Shown here piece by piece: positions 57,401 to 63,975 of a DNA stretch of 64,000 nt. The first letter of the stretch is position 1. Every line of letters begins with the position of its first letter. The stretch spans positions 76,412,520 to 76,476,519 of the forward strand of contig NC_058339.1 in assembly GCF_905475395.1 (NCBI RefSeq), written 5' to 3'. The notes beneath the pieces are model-generated. The model saw only the letters and a list, made by a program, of their open reading frames with translations. It made no database searches and had not been told where the DNA came from. The position numbers were made by a program, and so were the translations under genes. The stretch is from Chrysoperla carnea. Lineage: Eukaryota > Arthropoda > Insecta > Neuroptera > Chrysopidae.

Positions 57401-57420
57401 GACAAATAACACCGGTCCAC
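21285..57420 (-). CDS. Dh31-R: class B neuropeptide receptor, DH31/calcitonin-receptor-like, 3' half
   Basis: Five exons, minus strand: 57420-57353, 28336-28199, 27465-27280, 24668-24505, 21441-21285, all with AG/GT junctions and consistent phase (711 nt plus two bases of the first split codon). They encode TM4 ([13 protein letters not shown]), ECL2 ([19 protein letters not shown]) with its Cys, TM5 ([19 protein letters not shown]), ICL3 ([20 protein letters not shown]), TM6 ([15 protein letters not shown]), TM7 ([17 protein letters not shown]) and a 90-residue tail. [17 protein letters not shown] and SKDWSPRS...TESIR match insect DH31 (CGRP type 1-like) receptors better than PDF or DH44 receptors, as I recall them. 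In that family the plasma-membrane receptor couples to cAMP. The S/T-rich tail ([11 protein letters not shown]) fits phosphorylation and arrestin binding. The N-terminal hormone-binding domain and TM1-3 are not in the window. Confidence 0.8.
21769..22320. mobile_element. fold-back element in the last receptor intron
   Basis: 21842-21935 ('agttgcatagtttgatgg', 'gacatcag', 'gacctagtt', 'taatagttaattaagatcct') is repeated inverted at 22170-22272 at roughly 80% identity. The outer left end begins 'tacagggtggccca'; the outer right end is worn ('gtactgta'). No coding frame. Confidence 0.65.
22321..23285. other. receptor intron, AT-rich, nothing recognised
   Basis: No repeat partner or frame noticed. 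Confidence 0.45.
23290..23395 (-). pseudogene. tRNA-like sequence (tRNA-derived SINE head or tRNA relic)
   Basis: On the minus strand, TATCTCAATGACTTAAT resembles an A box and D-arm; about 40 bases on is CTAGGTCTTTGGTTCGATTC with a perfect B box and a near-complete T-stem. The acceptor and anticodon stems do not close well, so it is not a working tRNA. Confidence 0.4.
23447..24300 (+). repeat. tandem duplication, two ~427-bp units
   Basis: Units start at 23447 and 23874, each with 'gtcgatgtggagcattttct', a G-rich run, 'accgcct--gggcaacggtaag', 'gcagactgtct' and 'cttggcaaataact'. They differ by scattered substitutions, so the duplication is not recent. Each unit has a GC-rich purine tract unusual for this window. 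Confidence 0.8.
24505..24668 (-). CDS. Dh31-R: receptor exon: TM7 and proximal tail
   Basis: [16 protein letters not shown] (TM7, helix 8 start), then [11 protein letters not shown] and [16 protein letters not shown], ending two bases into Arg at donor GTAGTA. Reading on past the donor gives an immediate stop, which supports splicing here. Confidence 0.93.
24957..26060. mobile_element. ~1.1-kb element with terminal inverted repeats
   Basis: 'attaagctcatagaccta' ... 'ggactgctt' at 24957-24992 matches, inverted, 26024-26060. A second inner inverted pair is 'tacgttttgcaagcaaa' (25110-25126) and 'tttgcttgcaaaacgta' (~25645-25661). The middle (25300-25410) contains part of family A in minus orientation. 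No transposase. Confidence 0.55.
26440..27120 (+). repeat. dispersed element with ~320-bp internal direct repeat
   Basis: Starts near 'cgactgcgcgacgcaaagga'. A block 'atggttttt-aa-ttttatgacgtcata' ... 'aatttaattttgctct' occurs at 26641-26692 and again at 26962-27016. The end (27060-27120) resembles, inverted, 25020-25070. Type unknown. Confidence 0.5.
27280..27465 (-). CDS. Dh31-R: receptor exon: ICL3, TM6, ECL3
   Basis: 62 codons: [37 protein letters not shown], then [14 protein letters not shown] and ILLSTQ. PLLGxxY is the class B TM6 hallmark. Confidence 0.93.
27530..28022. mobile_element. fold-back element filling the 27.5-28.0 kb receptor intron
   Basis: Left arm 27537-27740 and right arm 27838-28015 are inverted copies ('gaaatgactcacca', 'aaaagtaagtttaagcacca', 'cctgcaccagcaaat', 'gttgctggatactaac'). 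Even the ~95-bp middle is weakly self-complementary. The ends read TAAAATTTTTCGG and CCGAAAATTTTTA, with TA on both sides. It occupies most of the 733-bp intron between the TM5 and TM6 exons, only ~65 bases from the TM6 exon. Confidence 0.8.
28199..28336 (-). CDS. Dh31-R: receptor exon: ECL2 and TM5
   Basis: 46 codons, phase 0 at both ends: [17 protein letters not shown], then [17 protein letters not shown] and MIMW. Acceptor GGTTTCAG, donor GTAAGT. NATS is a potential N-glycosylation site on the extracellular side. Confidence 0.9.
28521..28785 (+). repeat. repeat family A, copy 2 (3' truncated)
   Basis: Same start and block order as copy 1 down to 'gagcaacatgaggataattg', then abruptly joins a family B copy. 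Confidence 0.75.
28785..29110. mobile_element. family B MITE-like element, copy 2
   Basis: Opposite orientation to the copy at 1393-1850: 'ggtttgtcacaccgattttt', 'gccaggataaatcctgg', 'tacacctagactatattgta', 'cacgggctccaggg'. Its left end is missing where it meets family A copy 2. Confidence 0.65.
29437..29720 (+). repeat. repeat family J, copy 2, starting with four TTAGG units
   Basis: TTAGG x4 at about 29442-29463 leads straight into 'ttggctgtcc', 'ggacacacttaggc' and 'ccactgtgatacca'. The 3' part (29650-29700) is a GC-rich block with a weak B-box-like motif on the minus strand. The same order, inverted, is at 19690-19840. Confidence 0.6.
30451..30779. mobile_element. near-perfect long fold-back element (arms ~150 bp)
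   Basis: Left arm from 'aacaaaccctttcatttgat' runs to 'ccgtgactactggta'; the right arm repeats it inverted to 'atcaaatgaaagggtttgtt'. Only a handful of mismatches and one or two single-base gaps occur, with a loop of about ten bases near 30612. No frame. It lies in the 29-kb receptor intron. Confidence 0.9.
30790..31010 (+). repeat. dispersed repeat family D, copy 1
   Basis: 'caatgcatttttatgg', 'ctgattttcccattgctt', 'aaaaatactttttcaagggc', 'aggcttttatt' and 'gagtcactca' recur in the same order at 63780-63975. Confidence 0.65.
31420..32080 (+). repeat. tandem array, period ~162 bp, about four copies
   Basis: Unit starts 'cgtggtatttaaatgaattt' at 31531, 31694, 31856 and 32019, with a partial copy before and a truncated last one. 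Each unit has 'gttatacagctt', 'agataacag', 'cagtcagcccttat' and 'gaacaataaata'. Confidence 0.85.
32590..32870. mobile_element. hAT-type MITE, 281 bp, perfect 8-bp target duplication
   Basis: CTCGTTTT at 32582-32589 is repeated at 32871-32878. The termini are TAGTGTCCGACCGAGG and, inverted, TAGTGTCCGATCGAAG. The subterminal 'ggcttcggcttcggc' is inversely echoed by 'cggcttcagctccggc'. 8-bp duplication plus such ends indicate a non-autonomous hAT element. Confidence 0.88.
33838..34083. mobile_element. MITE with 31-bp terminal inverted repeats
   Basis: 'cggtgttctgttattgactg' 'cagatcgttgg' at 33839-33869 is repeated inverted, without mismatch, ending near 34081. TTTATA lies close to both outer edges, but the exact target duplication is unclear. 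Confidence 0.8.
34521..35078. mobile_element. candidate TA-flanked element containing repeat E
   Basis: The ends TCCCGTCAGCAGTCGCGT and, inverted, TCCCGTTAGCAATCGCGT differ at two positions, and both sides carry TA. The second copy of family E (34660-34805) is inside, so E could be part of this element or inserted into it. Confidence 0.6.
35582..36060. mobile_element. candidate inverted-repeat element
   Basis: 'ccccttaattctaatagacc' with 'tttttca' at 35582-35608 and, inverted, 'tgaaaaaggtctattacagt' with 'ttagggg' at 36034-36060. No frame inside. Confidence 0.5.
36061..38810. other. receptor intron, AT-rich, nothing recognised
   Basis: No sustained coding frame, repeat pair or RNA gene noticed. 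It may carry old elements without a partner in this window. Confidence 0.45.
38818..38873. repeat. perfect 24-bp inverted repeat with 8-nt loop
   Basis: Left arm 38818-38841 (acagtttttattaaggtagt...) and right arm 38850-38873 are exactly complementary, loop TATCTCGA. It could be the collapsed end pair of a MITE or a hairpin in the transcript. Confidence 0.9.
38913..39407 (+). mobile_element. non-autonomous Helitron-like element, copy 1
   Basis: Begins with TC after A, ends GGGCGGGTCGCTAG before T: the expected 5'-TC, 3'-CTRR and A/T insertion site. The 3' end can form a short hairpin (GCGA...TCGC). Nearly identical to 53105-53617. No Rep/helicase frame. Confidence 0.85.
39408..39900 (+). other. 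short open stretch after the Helitron, not assigned
   Basis: After an acceptor-like 'tgtcatttttag' there is an open plus-strand frame 39438-39683 ([19 protein letters not shown]...). I do not recognise it, no donor or partner exon is evident, and it is probably not a gene. Confidence 0.2.
39925..40200. repeat. GC-rich repeat block with ~140-bp internal periodicity
   Basis: 'ttcggagatcaattctgtca' 'cgatattcgtgctcag...cccgagtaac' near 39998-40055 recurs as 'ctcggaaaccaattccgacg' 'cgatattcgtgctta...tccgagtaac' near 40137-40195. The block is about half G+C in a window mostly A+T. It looks like one and a half units of a satellite or element end. Origin unknown. Confidence 0.6.
40571..40831. mobile_element. 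MITE with possible 9-bp target duplication (MULE-like)
   Basis: Ends acctatcttaagttagcgga and, inverted, acctatattaagttagcgga; the similarity continues inward (tcacttttgaatt / tcacttttcgaatt, attattcgtgaaa). Directly outside are AATAATTTC and AATATTTTC, nine bases with one mismatch. The motif ttaagttagcgga occurs a third time, inverted, at ~40708. Confidence 0.65.
41170..41390 (+). repeat. dispersed repeat family C, copy 2
   Basis: Same blocks as 4255-4515: 'taatttaatggagag', 'agctatgtttcaaa', 'ggaacaacta', 'gatcctcaaaatcgg'. Confidence 0.6.
41788..41896 (+). pseudogene. 5S rRNA-derived sequence (pseudogene or 5S-derived SINE head)
   Basis: 'gatcggttatcacccgatta', then 'ttgaagttaagcaacgttga', then 'ggatggattgccgcttgaaa' follow the order and spacing of 5S rRNA (CGGUU-UCGUCCGAUCACCGAAGUUAAGC ... 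GGAUGGG-GACCGCUUGGGAA). The A and C boxes of the internal promoter are partly preserved. The 3' helix-I strand is missing and replaced by ctctgc plus a T6 terminator. Not a working 5S gene. Confidence 0.8.
42090..42366. mobile_element. PIF/Harbinger-type MITE, 277 bp, TTA target duplication
   Basis: TTA at 42087-42089 and 42367-42369. The ends AGGCGCAATGCCACTGAGG and, inverted, AGGCGCAATTTCACTAAAG, both then GCAACA-like. A 3-bp TWA duplication is the hallmark of PIF/Harbinger. Notably GC-rich interior, no transposase. Confidence 0.8.
42685..42930. mobile_element. fold-back MITE
   Basis: 'acctcggaatctatcggaat' 'aaactgaatacttgtataaa' ... 'attttgatagtac' ... 'gtctcaaaac' (42687-42762) recurs inverted at 42847-42921. 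Arms ~75 bp, ~80% alike, middle ~85 bp. Confidence 0.75.
42968..43455. mobile_element. long fold-back element (arms ~200 bp)
   Basis: Left arm (gtataaggtc ... 'cacatgagacatattttt' ... 'cactcttatcatagtttttc' ... 'ataccaatttcgattggtta') is repeated inverted from 'taactaatcgaaattggtat' to 'gatcgaccttatac'. The middle of ~60 bp is itself partly symmetric ('gtgtagat-tctat' / 'ata-agatctacac'). The half copy at 1-120 belongs to the same family. Confidence 0.85.
43930..44329 (+). mobile_element. Helitron-like element, family 2
   Basis: Ends GTCCC-acagcgaa-GGGGAC (hairpin) then AGCTGG followed by T, fitting a CTRR-T Helitron terminus with its subterminal hairpin. Part of the body matches 3788-3830 inverted. 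The 5' end is not defined. Confidence 0.4.
44330..45880. other. receptor intron, no gene seen
   Basis: A 120-codon open frame exists on the minus strand (44777-45139) but its composition looks random and it has no recognisable domain. Confidence 0.45.
45881..46372. mobile_element. TA-flanked inverted-repeat element, 492 bp
   Basis: TTTATCCCGAAAAATGGGTC at the left end and its inverse at the right, identical for 21 bases. Similarity then continues for ~65 more (gattgttagaatctcttc / aattgttagaacccctcc). TA on both sides suggests Tc1/mariner-type insertion. Confidence 0.8.
46728..46925 (+). repeat. repeat family A, copy 3 (5' part only)
   Basis: 'tttttataccttgtatata', 'ataacgcttagaaatattga', 'gtttataaaatcacctaatt', then 'cacgataactcaaaaaata'. 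Truncated after that. Confidence 0.7.
46926..47398. other. receptor intron, nothing recognised
   Basis: AT-rich, no frame or repeat noticed. Confidence 0.4.
47399..48061 (-). repeat. repeat family A, copy 4 (longest, minus)
   Basis: Begins (as inverted end) 'caattgactgagttaattgt' and runs through 'gttctatctctaacggttta', 'cgtcctgagtacgctgtaaa', a (GGAC)n run at 47886-47917 and 'gtgattctatgaacacctat' to 'atatacatggtataa'. At ~660 bp it gives the best view of the family. The [14 protein letters not shown] frame it contains is just the GGAC run read on the other strand. Confidence 0.85.
48062..50984. other. receptor intron, AT-rich, nothing recognised
   Basis: No sustained frame, repeat pair or RNA gene noticed. 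Confidence 0.45.
50985..51190 (-). repeat. repeat family A, copy 5 (fragment, minus)
   Basis: 'gttgatatctcttttcgttt', 'gacagacagacattcagacg', 'atgaacacctataccaaaat', 'catcaatatttttaagcgtt', ending 'acacctggtataaaa'. Confidence 0.75.
51820..51925 (+). repeat. dispersed repeat shared with 3925-4050, copy 2
   Basis: 'gcgaccgcatatagctctaa' 'taaatatctattcacaatac' ... 'cctcaatactattc'. Same order as the first copy. Confidence 0.5.
52139..52760 (+). pseudogene. 5'-truncated LINE: C-terminal zinc-finger end of ORF2 and 3' UTR
   Basis: Open plus-strand frame to a stop at 52486-52488: [20 protein letters not shown], then [11 protein letters not shown], then [20 protein letters not shown]. The C-x2-C-x7-H-x4-C arrangement is the C-terminal finger of non-LTR retrotransposon reverse-transcriptase proteins. 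After the stop come ~270 bases of 3' UTR ending in overlapping AATAAA-type signals. It is not the same family as the jockey fragment at 12255. The reverse transcriptase and endonuclease are missing, as usual after incomplete reverse transcription. Confidence 0.8.
53105..53617 (+). mobile_element. non-autonomous Helitron-like element, copy 2
   Basis: Same TC start after A and CTAG end before T as 38913-39407. The two are nearly identical, with a few small indels (513 v 495 bp), for example an extra ~25 bases near 53297. Confidence 0.85.
53618..55149. other. receptor intron, nothing recognised
   Basis: AT-rich, no frame or repeat noticed. Confidence 0.45.
55150..55775 (+). repeat. tandem array, period ~159 bp, four copies
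   Basis: 'gtagtatttttaataagaaa' recurs at ~55318, 55477 and 55637, after a shorter first copy. Each unit has 'gatgcatcattacgtaataa', 'caaataccttaa-atgttttg' and 'cttaagtgcttaag'. Copies are >95% alike except the outer ones, so the array is fairly recent. Confidence 0.88.
55776..57239. other. receptor intron, nothing recognised
   Basis: AT-rich, no frame or repeat noticed. Confidence 0.45.
57240..57330 (+). repeat. dispersed repeat shared with 60885-60960
   Basis: 'gaattcgtaacaagccc-tgtcattt' followed by 'aaataatatttataaaataaa' at both places. It ends only ~25 bases from the TM4 exon. Confidence 0.6.
57353..57420 (-). CDS. Dh31-R: receptor exon: TM4
   Basis: 68 bases between TTTTTCAG and GTAAGT. 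The frame (two bases of a split codon, then 22 codons) reads [20 protein letters not shown], the expected TM4 of a class B receptor after the conserved W-G. Its frame joins the next exon at phase 0. Confidence 0.8.
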
Positions 57421-57707
57421 CTGAAAAACTAATTGTTTAATTTATTCTATAAAAGCATTGAGGTGATGTATAATTTAATGTCTAAATGATAGCATGTAAT
57501 GTAATATGTATGAAATAACAAAGAATGAATTTTTTTTGTTTTCTATGTTTGTTTTCAAAAACAAAGATAAAAAAATTGCAAAAAAAATTAAATATAATTA
57601 AATATCTTGTTTTCTATGTACAAGCAATTATCCCGTATATTCACTTATAAAGTGAAAATTGTGTGTATTTGATGTATACAGATCGTGCGCTATAACATAG
57701 GTCATTT

Positions 57708-59385
57708 TTATACCATGTATATATGAAATATACATAGTAAATTAAGTTAAGTCCCAAGTTTGTAAAGCTTAAAAATATTGATGCTACGAAAAAAATTTTG
57801 GTATAGGTTAATCGATCGGAAATCGATCCGAAATATATTTTTTTTTCGAAAATTACTCGGCCAAATAATTTTTTACGATTTTTTCAAATTTTTGTACCCC
57901 TTGAAAAAATTGCAAAAAATCGATACAAATTTTTCGCCTTAAATTTCGATAAAACTCTGTATATAAGGTAATTTTGACCCAAAAAATACAAAAATCGGTT
58001 TCACTTAACGATTGGCTGAATAATTCTCGAGATAATACGGAAAATCGATCCGAAATATCGTTTTTTTCGAAAATTACTCGGCCAATCGCCAATAAACTCG
58101 ATTTTTGAATTTCTTGGGTCAAAATTACCTTATAAACTGAGTTTCATCAAATTCCGAAACAAATAATTTTATACGATTTTTTCGAATTTTTCTAAGGGGT
58201 ACCCCCTGAAAAAATTGCAAAAAATCGATACAAATTTTTCGTCTCCAATTTCGATAAAACTCTGTATATAAGGTAATTTTGACCCAAAAAATACAAAAAT
58301 CGGTTTCATTTAAAGATTGGCCGAAGAATTCTCGAGATAATACCGAAAATCGATCCGAAATATCGTTTTTTTCGAAAATTACTCGGCCAATCGCCAAATA
58401 AACTCGATTTTTGAATTTCTTGGGTCAAAATTACCTTATAAACTGAGTTTCATCAAATTCCGAAACAAATAATTTTATACGATTTTTTCGAATTTTTCTA
58501 AGGGGTACCCCTTGAAAAAATTGCAAAAAATCGATACAAATTTTTCGTCTCCAATTTCGATAAAACTCTGTATATAAGGTAATTTTGACCCAAAAAATAC
58601 AAAAATCGGTTTCACTTAACGATTGGCCGAAGAATTCTCGAGATAATACCGAAAATCGATCCGAAATATCGTTTTTTTCGAAAATTACTCGGCCAATCGC
58701 CAAATAAACTCGATTTTTGAATTTCTTGGGTCAAAATTACCTTATAAACTGAGTTTCATCAAATTCCGAAACAAATAATTTTATACGATTTTTTCGAATT
58801 TTTCTAAGGGGTACCCCTTGAAAAAATTGCAAAAAATCGATACAAATTTTTCGTCTCCAATTTCGATAAAACTCTGTATATAAGGTAATTTTGACCCAAA
58901 AAATACAAAAATCGGTTTCACTTAACGATTGGCCGAATAATTCTCGAGATAATATCGAAAATCGATCCGAAATATCGTTTTTTTCGAAAATTACTCGGCC
59001 AATTGCCAAATAAACTCGATTTTTGAATTTCTTGGGTCAAAATTACCTTATAAACTGAGTTTCATCAAATTCCGAAACAAATAATTTTATACGATTTTTT
59101 CGAATTTTTCTATGGGGTCATAAGGTCATTTGGTCTTTGCTGCGTAGGACCTATCTTGTAAACCATTAGAGATGGAATAAAAATTTAAATGTAAAAAATG
59201 TTCCTTATAAAATATTAAACAACATTTTTTCGTAAACATTTCTGTTTACCCGTGAGAGCACAAAATTTTATAGTATGTATGTTATGGTTATACCAGTTAT
59301 AGTATCAGACAAAGTAATCAACACTGTCTATACATGGTATTTCGACAATTAACTCAGTCAATTGTTTGTTTCTCTTGTTGTAAAT
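57708..59385 (+). repeat. repeat family A, copy 6, split by a tandem array
   Basis: 57708-57807 is the normal start of family A ('tttataccatgtatatatga' to 'aaaattttggtataggt'). 59118-59385 is its normal second half ('gtaggacctatcttgtaaac', 'tgttccttataaaa', 'atacatggtatttcgacaat', 'taactcagtcaattg'). The ~200 bp expected between them are replaced by the 306-bp array. Confidence 0.85.
57808..59117. repeat. tandem array, period ~306 bp, about four copies
   Basis: Landmarks such as 'gataatac-gaaaatcgatcc' repeat at 306-bp spacing, with a shorter, more diverged first copy. The unit is rich in 'ttttttcgaa' and 'atcgat'. The four similar ~90-codon minus-strand frames (start points 58397, 58703, 59009) merely follow the repeat. 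Confidence 0.9.
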
Positions 59386-59539
59386 GAGAATAAATGAAAA
59401 TCTAAACTTGAATTGTTTTTTATTATAGATTTATATTACTTTAGTTCTATATGAGTTTAGTTCTTACCTCTTAAAACGTATGACATTGAAAATGACTCTT
59501 ACACATTCTTTACTTGAAAATAAGCCCAATTTGAAGGCA

Positions 59540-59815
59540 TATAATATAATATATAATATAATATATAATATAATATATAATATAATATATAATATAATAT
59601 ATAATATAATATATAATATAATATATAATATAATATATAATATAATATATAATATAATATATAATATAATATATAATATAATATATAATATAATATATAA
59701 TATAATATATAATATAATATATAATATAATATATAATATAATATATAATATAATATATAATATAATATATAATATAATATATAATATAATATATATTATA
59801 ATATATAATATAATA
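59540..59815. repeat. 12-bp AT minisatellite, ~23 units
   Basis: Unit TATAATATAATA repeated almost without change, with one interruption near 59790. The open frames over it are artefacts. Confidence 0.95.
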
Positions 59816-62800
59816 AATAGAATCCATTCAAAATACAAATTAAATGTTATGATGCTCTTCATTTTGATCTTATGCTTTAGAATTGGTTAAAAGTCAAGTA
59901 ATCTTATGACTGATAATAATTGGAGATTGAAATTGTTTCTAACACAAGTTATTAGGTGTTTTATAAGGAATAACTTTCTAATTTCAATCAGAAATTCAAT
60001 CAAATGAACTCTGGTATCAAGGATACAGCCATGAGTTTTATGTGGATGCGTTTTTTATCCACTGCTAATTGTTGACAAAGTATATCTCAAATCTACTGCC
60101 TTCGTTTACTTATGCTCCAGCAGATCGGAAAAGCCGTTACAGTAGATCTTATAATTACCGATTTCGTTTACTTATACGTCAGAAGATGGCGTTAGAGCAT
60201 GAAAAAAAGATATATACAGACCAAAACATTCTTTTTTACATAGACAGGCAATGGAAACCTTTTTTTTTATTGGTTTACTTTTTGATGAAAATAATGAGGT
60301 CCAAGAAGATAAAATTAAAACTTTTGTCCACGTTTTAATACGAGAACCGTAAAGTATACATGTTCGTATCTCTTTTAGAGGTTCTTTAGGCTATGGCCAT
60401 ATATTCATAATGCCAACGACCACACATATTTGCATAATAAAACCACCTAATGTTTTGTTTATCATCCCACATTTTATTAATTATTTGTGCTAGCAATTTG
60501 TGTGAATGTGAGGGTTCTGCTGTGTTTATGTCCAAAATTGTGTGTAAATGATTTTCATTTATATTAATTTGAATTTAATGAAATTTTCAAACTAGTAAAA
60601 ACAATCGAAAGTTCAGGACCTATAGTGAAAAGCAACTGTAATGTTTTTTATAGAACTGTTTAGTTGATTAGTTTTATAATGGTGATCTGGAACTTTACAA
60701 GAGAAAGGAAGATAAAATTATACATATCTTTCGATTAAGCTAGTTCTTTTGCTTGAACTATTGTAAAATCCACTTTTCGACAGAATTTAACAAATTTTTT
60801 TTTCGCAGGCTAATAATAGGGTTTATTGTATTTATATGAGAAAATTCTCTCAGGCTACACAGCGGTTGAAAGTGAAGCAATTTTTTATTAGTTATGGAAT
60901 TCGTAACCAGCCCGTGTCATTTCTAAATAATATTTATAAAATAAATAAAAAAATTTTAAATAACACAGTTTTTTTTACATGATTTTTTTTCTTTTTTAAA
61001 TATTTAAATATCTCCACAATTTTTCATTCATCTCAAATTGTTGTGTTGTTATTCGTTATTTCTTTTTTTATGTTAAGGTAGTTTGCTCGAGGCAATCGAG
61101 GCTAAAAATTATATATTTCTCGGATATATATTATTTCGCCCGATTGAATCTCTTGAGAATGAACGCAAGAAAAATTTTGAGATCCTATAAAAAGAACTTG
61201 TATTCATACGCTAATATTAAAATTATTTTTTATTATCTTAATTATTTATTATAATATAGTATGTACTGCCAAAAACCTAATATAAATTCAATTAATGTTT
61301 TTTTTTCTATCCATACCATATTTTTTTTATTCCTTTATCAAATTACATGATTAGCCCCTTATTTTCAAACTTACTATGTCCAGGTTTGATTAAAAATATA
61401 TTCACGATCTAATAATGTACCGCTTAAGAAAAAAGGCAAACACCAATAATTTTGACGGAAAAATATCATAAATTTAAAATATAAGTTTAGTCAGTACACC
61501 GAAGCATTACTGAAGGATCATCAAGATATCGGAGACAAAATTTGTACTTTTTTCATTTTTTTCGAAATTGAGGGTATTGGAAGATAGGAGAGACATCTAC
61601 ACTTTTTTTATAGTCAATATTTCGCTGTAAATTATTAATAATCGAAAGATTTTGATGTTTATTAGTATATAAAATTTAGTTGACAAACAAAAATAATAAA
61701 TTACCAACGTAATTTATTAAGAATAGTGATGTTTATAACACAACCACCTTAAATACAGATATCGTCATAACAAAAAGAGAAAAAAATGAAATGAATATAA
61801 CGACATGAAAATTATTATTATCGTAAATTGCCGACATTACATTACGTAGACAAATGTCTCGCCTAGTTCATATTTCGTAACGTATAACGAAAAACTTCCA
61901 TTCTGGGTACATTTACTAGAAAATCAAGGACACTGATAATGATGGTTTGACAAAAAAAAAATTATACATATTTTATTTTAAAATACAAATAAATACCAAA
62001 ATACAAATAAATACCAAAATAAAAATAATTTAATATTGGGTAACTAATAAAAAATAATTTGAAAACGTCATTACTCAGGCATTGTACGAAAAGTTAAGAT
62101 GTGATCGATTAATTTGGGTGCTTTAAAAAAATTGTTTAGATAGTCTATGATCCGGCATTAGAAAAATATACCCTGTTAAGATAGTACGTGCGCCAAGGCA
62201 AGTTTATACTTGTGGTTGAAACTATTTGTACCTTATTTTCAACTTTGATGATTAATTTTGTTATAATTTCATGAATGTAGACGAAAAATAAGAATAAAAC
62301 TTTTCGATATCTGCCTTGCTTTTTGTAATATCAAAAGCTAAATAATTAAACAAAATTTTCAATTTTCGATATTTTGAAAATAACTCCAGATATCGAAAAA
62401 TTTTAGTCTTACTTTTCATCTTATATTGTTATGAGTTATAACATAATTCACCATCAAAATTGAAAATACATATTTAAATCTGTGCCATCACTACCGTGCT
62501 CATACACCTCCTTAATTAGTCGGGCACAAAAGGTTTTTTTCGTTTTCAGTAATTTATAAAGATTTAAACTTTAATTTAAATAGTTTTTTTTTAATTTCCA
62601 CTGTTTAGTTTTGGAGAATTCTATGAAAACATATCATCCATCTACCGTTTTCCCATAAAACCAATGTTAAATTTGCCTAATTTTGAAGTCATTTAATTCT
62701 GTAATAATCGGACCAAACACCCTTCCCCTTAAAATATCCAGAATTGATTTAGATTTAGTTCCATTTCATATTTAAAAAAAAAATGAACCCTTTTAGCTAA

Positions 62801-63775
62801 AGTGCCCTGGTACTCGTACATCCTTAATTGACATGAAAATAGCATTGAATGAAAAGGTTGATTAAAATATAAACAATTTTGGAATGTAATCTGCGTCAGG
62901 ATGGCTCTGATGCTATAAATATTAATTCATTGATTAATAATCAATTATGTGATAATTTTGTTCTTTTGCATGTTGATAGAATTTCACAATAGGAAAAAGA
63001 AACTGGAAACAAAATTTCACTGCCTGGCGTAATATTTTTTGTCACTTTTTCGAATATTATTTTAATTTTTTTGATACTACTAGCTCTAATTGGCTCTTCA
63101 CTCGAAATGATAAATAACCAATTAAAACTATAGTTTGATAAATAATTTATTAACAGAGGCATTGTATCGTTTATGAATGCAACAATTATCTTACAAAGCA
63201 TTTTAATCGAAACACTTGGTATACAAACAAGAAGGAGCAGCGTATAAGGCAATCGAAAAGTTTAGAAATTAATTTGTTTCCTGTCAATAACTTTAACAAA
63301 TAACAATATTATTGTTCCAATATGGTTCCACCATATGGTCTTAATAAATAACTTTGGGTTAAAGTAAGTAAGTGAACTCGATCTGACTTCAACTTGGCAT
63401 ACAATAAATTATTATCCTTTAGGGTTGGATATTGTACCTTGGGACAACGTACTTTAAATCATTCTTCAATTTCTTGAAAGGAAACTATTGGGATAATCGT
63501 TCTACTATGTTACAAACGGTGCCTTTAAAATAGAACTACGATAACAGATTTAAATTGGATTTCAGCACATCATTGACTAATGATAAATATTTTGAAACCT
63601 CAGTAACTTACAATAATATTGTTCAAATTTATGTACGCATAATCTATTAAAAAATTCCAACCCCACTGCAGTATTTTTACAAGCTTTTATTTTAGCTGTC
63701 CTGGTGTTTGTAATCAAATCTTGTAATTTAAATTTTAACCACTTTTCGATTTCCGATTGAGCTGAAATTTTGCAT
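59816..63775. other. probable receptor intron, AT-rich, no gene seen
   Basis: I searched the minus strand for the exon with TM2-TM3 that should precede the TM4 exon and did not find it. The repeat at 60885-60960 matches 57240-57330. A 103-codon minus-strand frame (62941-63252) has no recognisable domain. Confidence 0.45.
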
Positions 63776-63779
63776 GCAT

Positions 63780-63975
63780 ATAAAAATCGTTTGGCAATGC
63801 ATCTTTACGGAAAACATGCCCTGATTTTCCCATTGCTTCCACATAGTAGATTAGTAGATATAGATACGTTTCTTAGATAAAAATACTTTTTAAGAGACAA
63901 GCTTTTATTGAAAGTACAAAATAATTTGTTCTGTGAGTTACTCATATACGGCTATTTGAAAAAGCAATACAATAT
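63780..63975 (+). repeat. dispersed repeat family D, copy 2
   Basis: 'ctgattttcccattgctt', 'aaaaatactttttaagaga', 'aagcttttatt', 'gagttactca' as at 30790-31010. Confidence 0.6.

Noticed and set aside
57853-59009. Four similar ~90-codon minus-strand frames that could pass as a small gene family
   Set aside because: They repeat at exactly the period of the 306-bp array, overlap it fully and have no domain; the frames are a by-product of the repeat.
59464-59890. Open frames of 105-136 codons on both strands
   Set aside because: They read through the 12-bp AT minisatellite (YNII, ILYI repeats) in several frames; low complexity only.
60069-60338. 89-codon plus-strand frame rich in R/K/Y
   Set aside because: No recognisable domain and no supporting signals; chance frame in AT-rich DNA.
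62941-63252. 103-codon minus-strand frame, hydrophobic, considered as a missing receptor exon
   Set aside because: No class B TM1-TM3 motif, no splice sites at fitting places and no conserved residues; probably chance.
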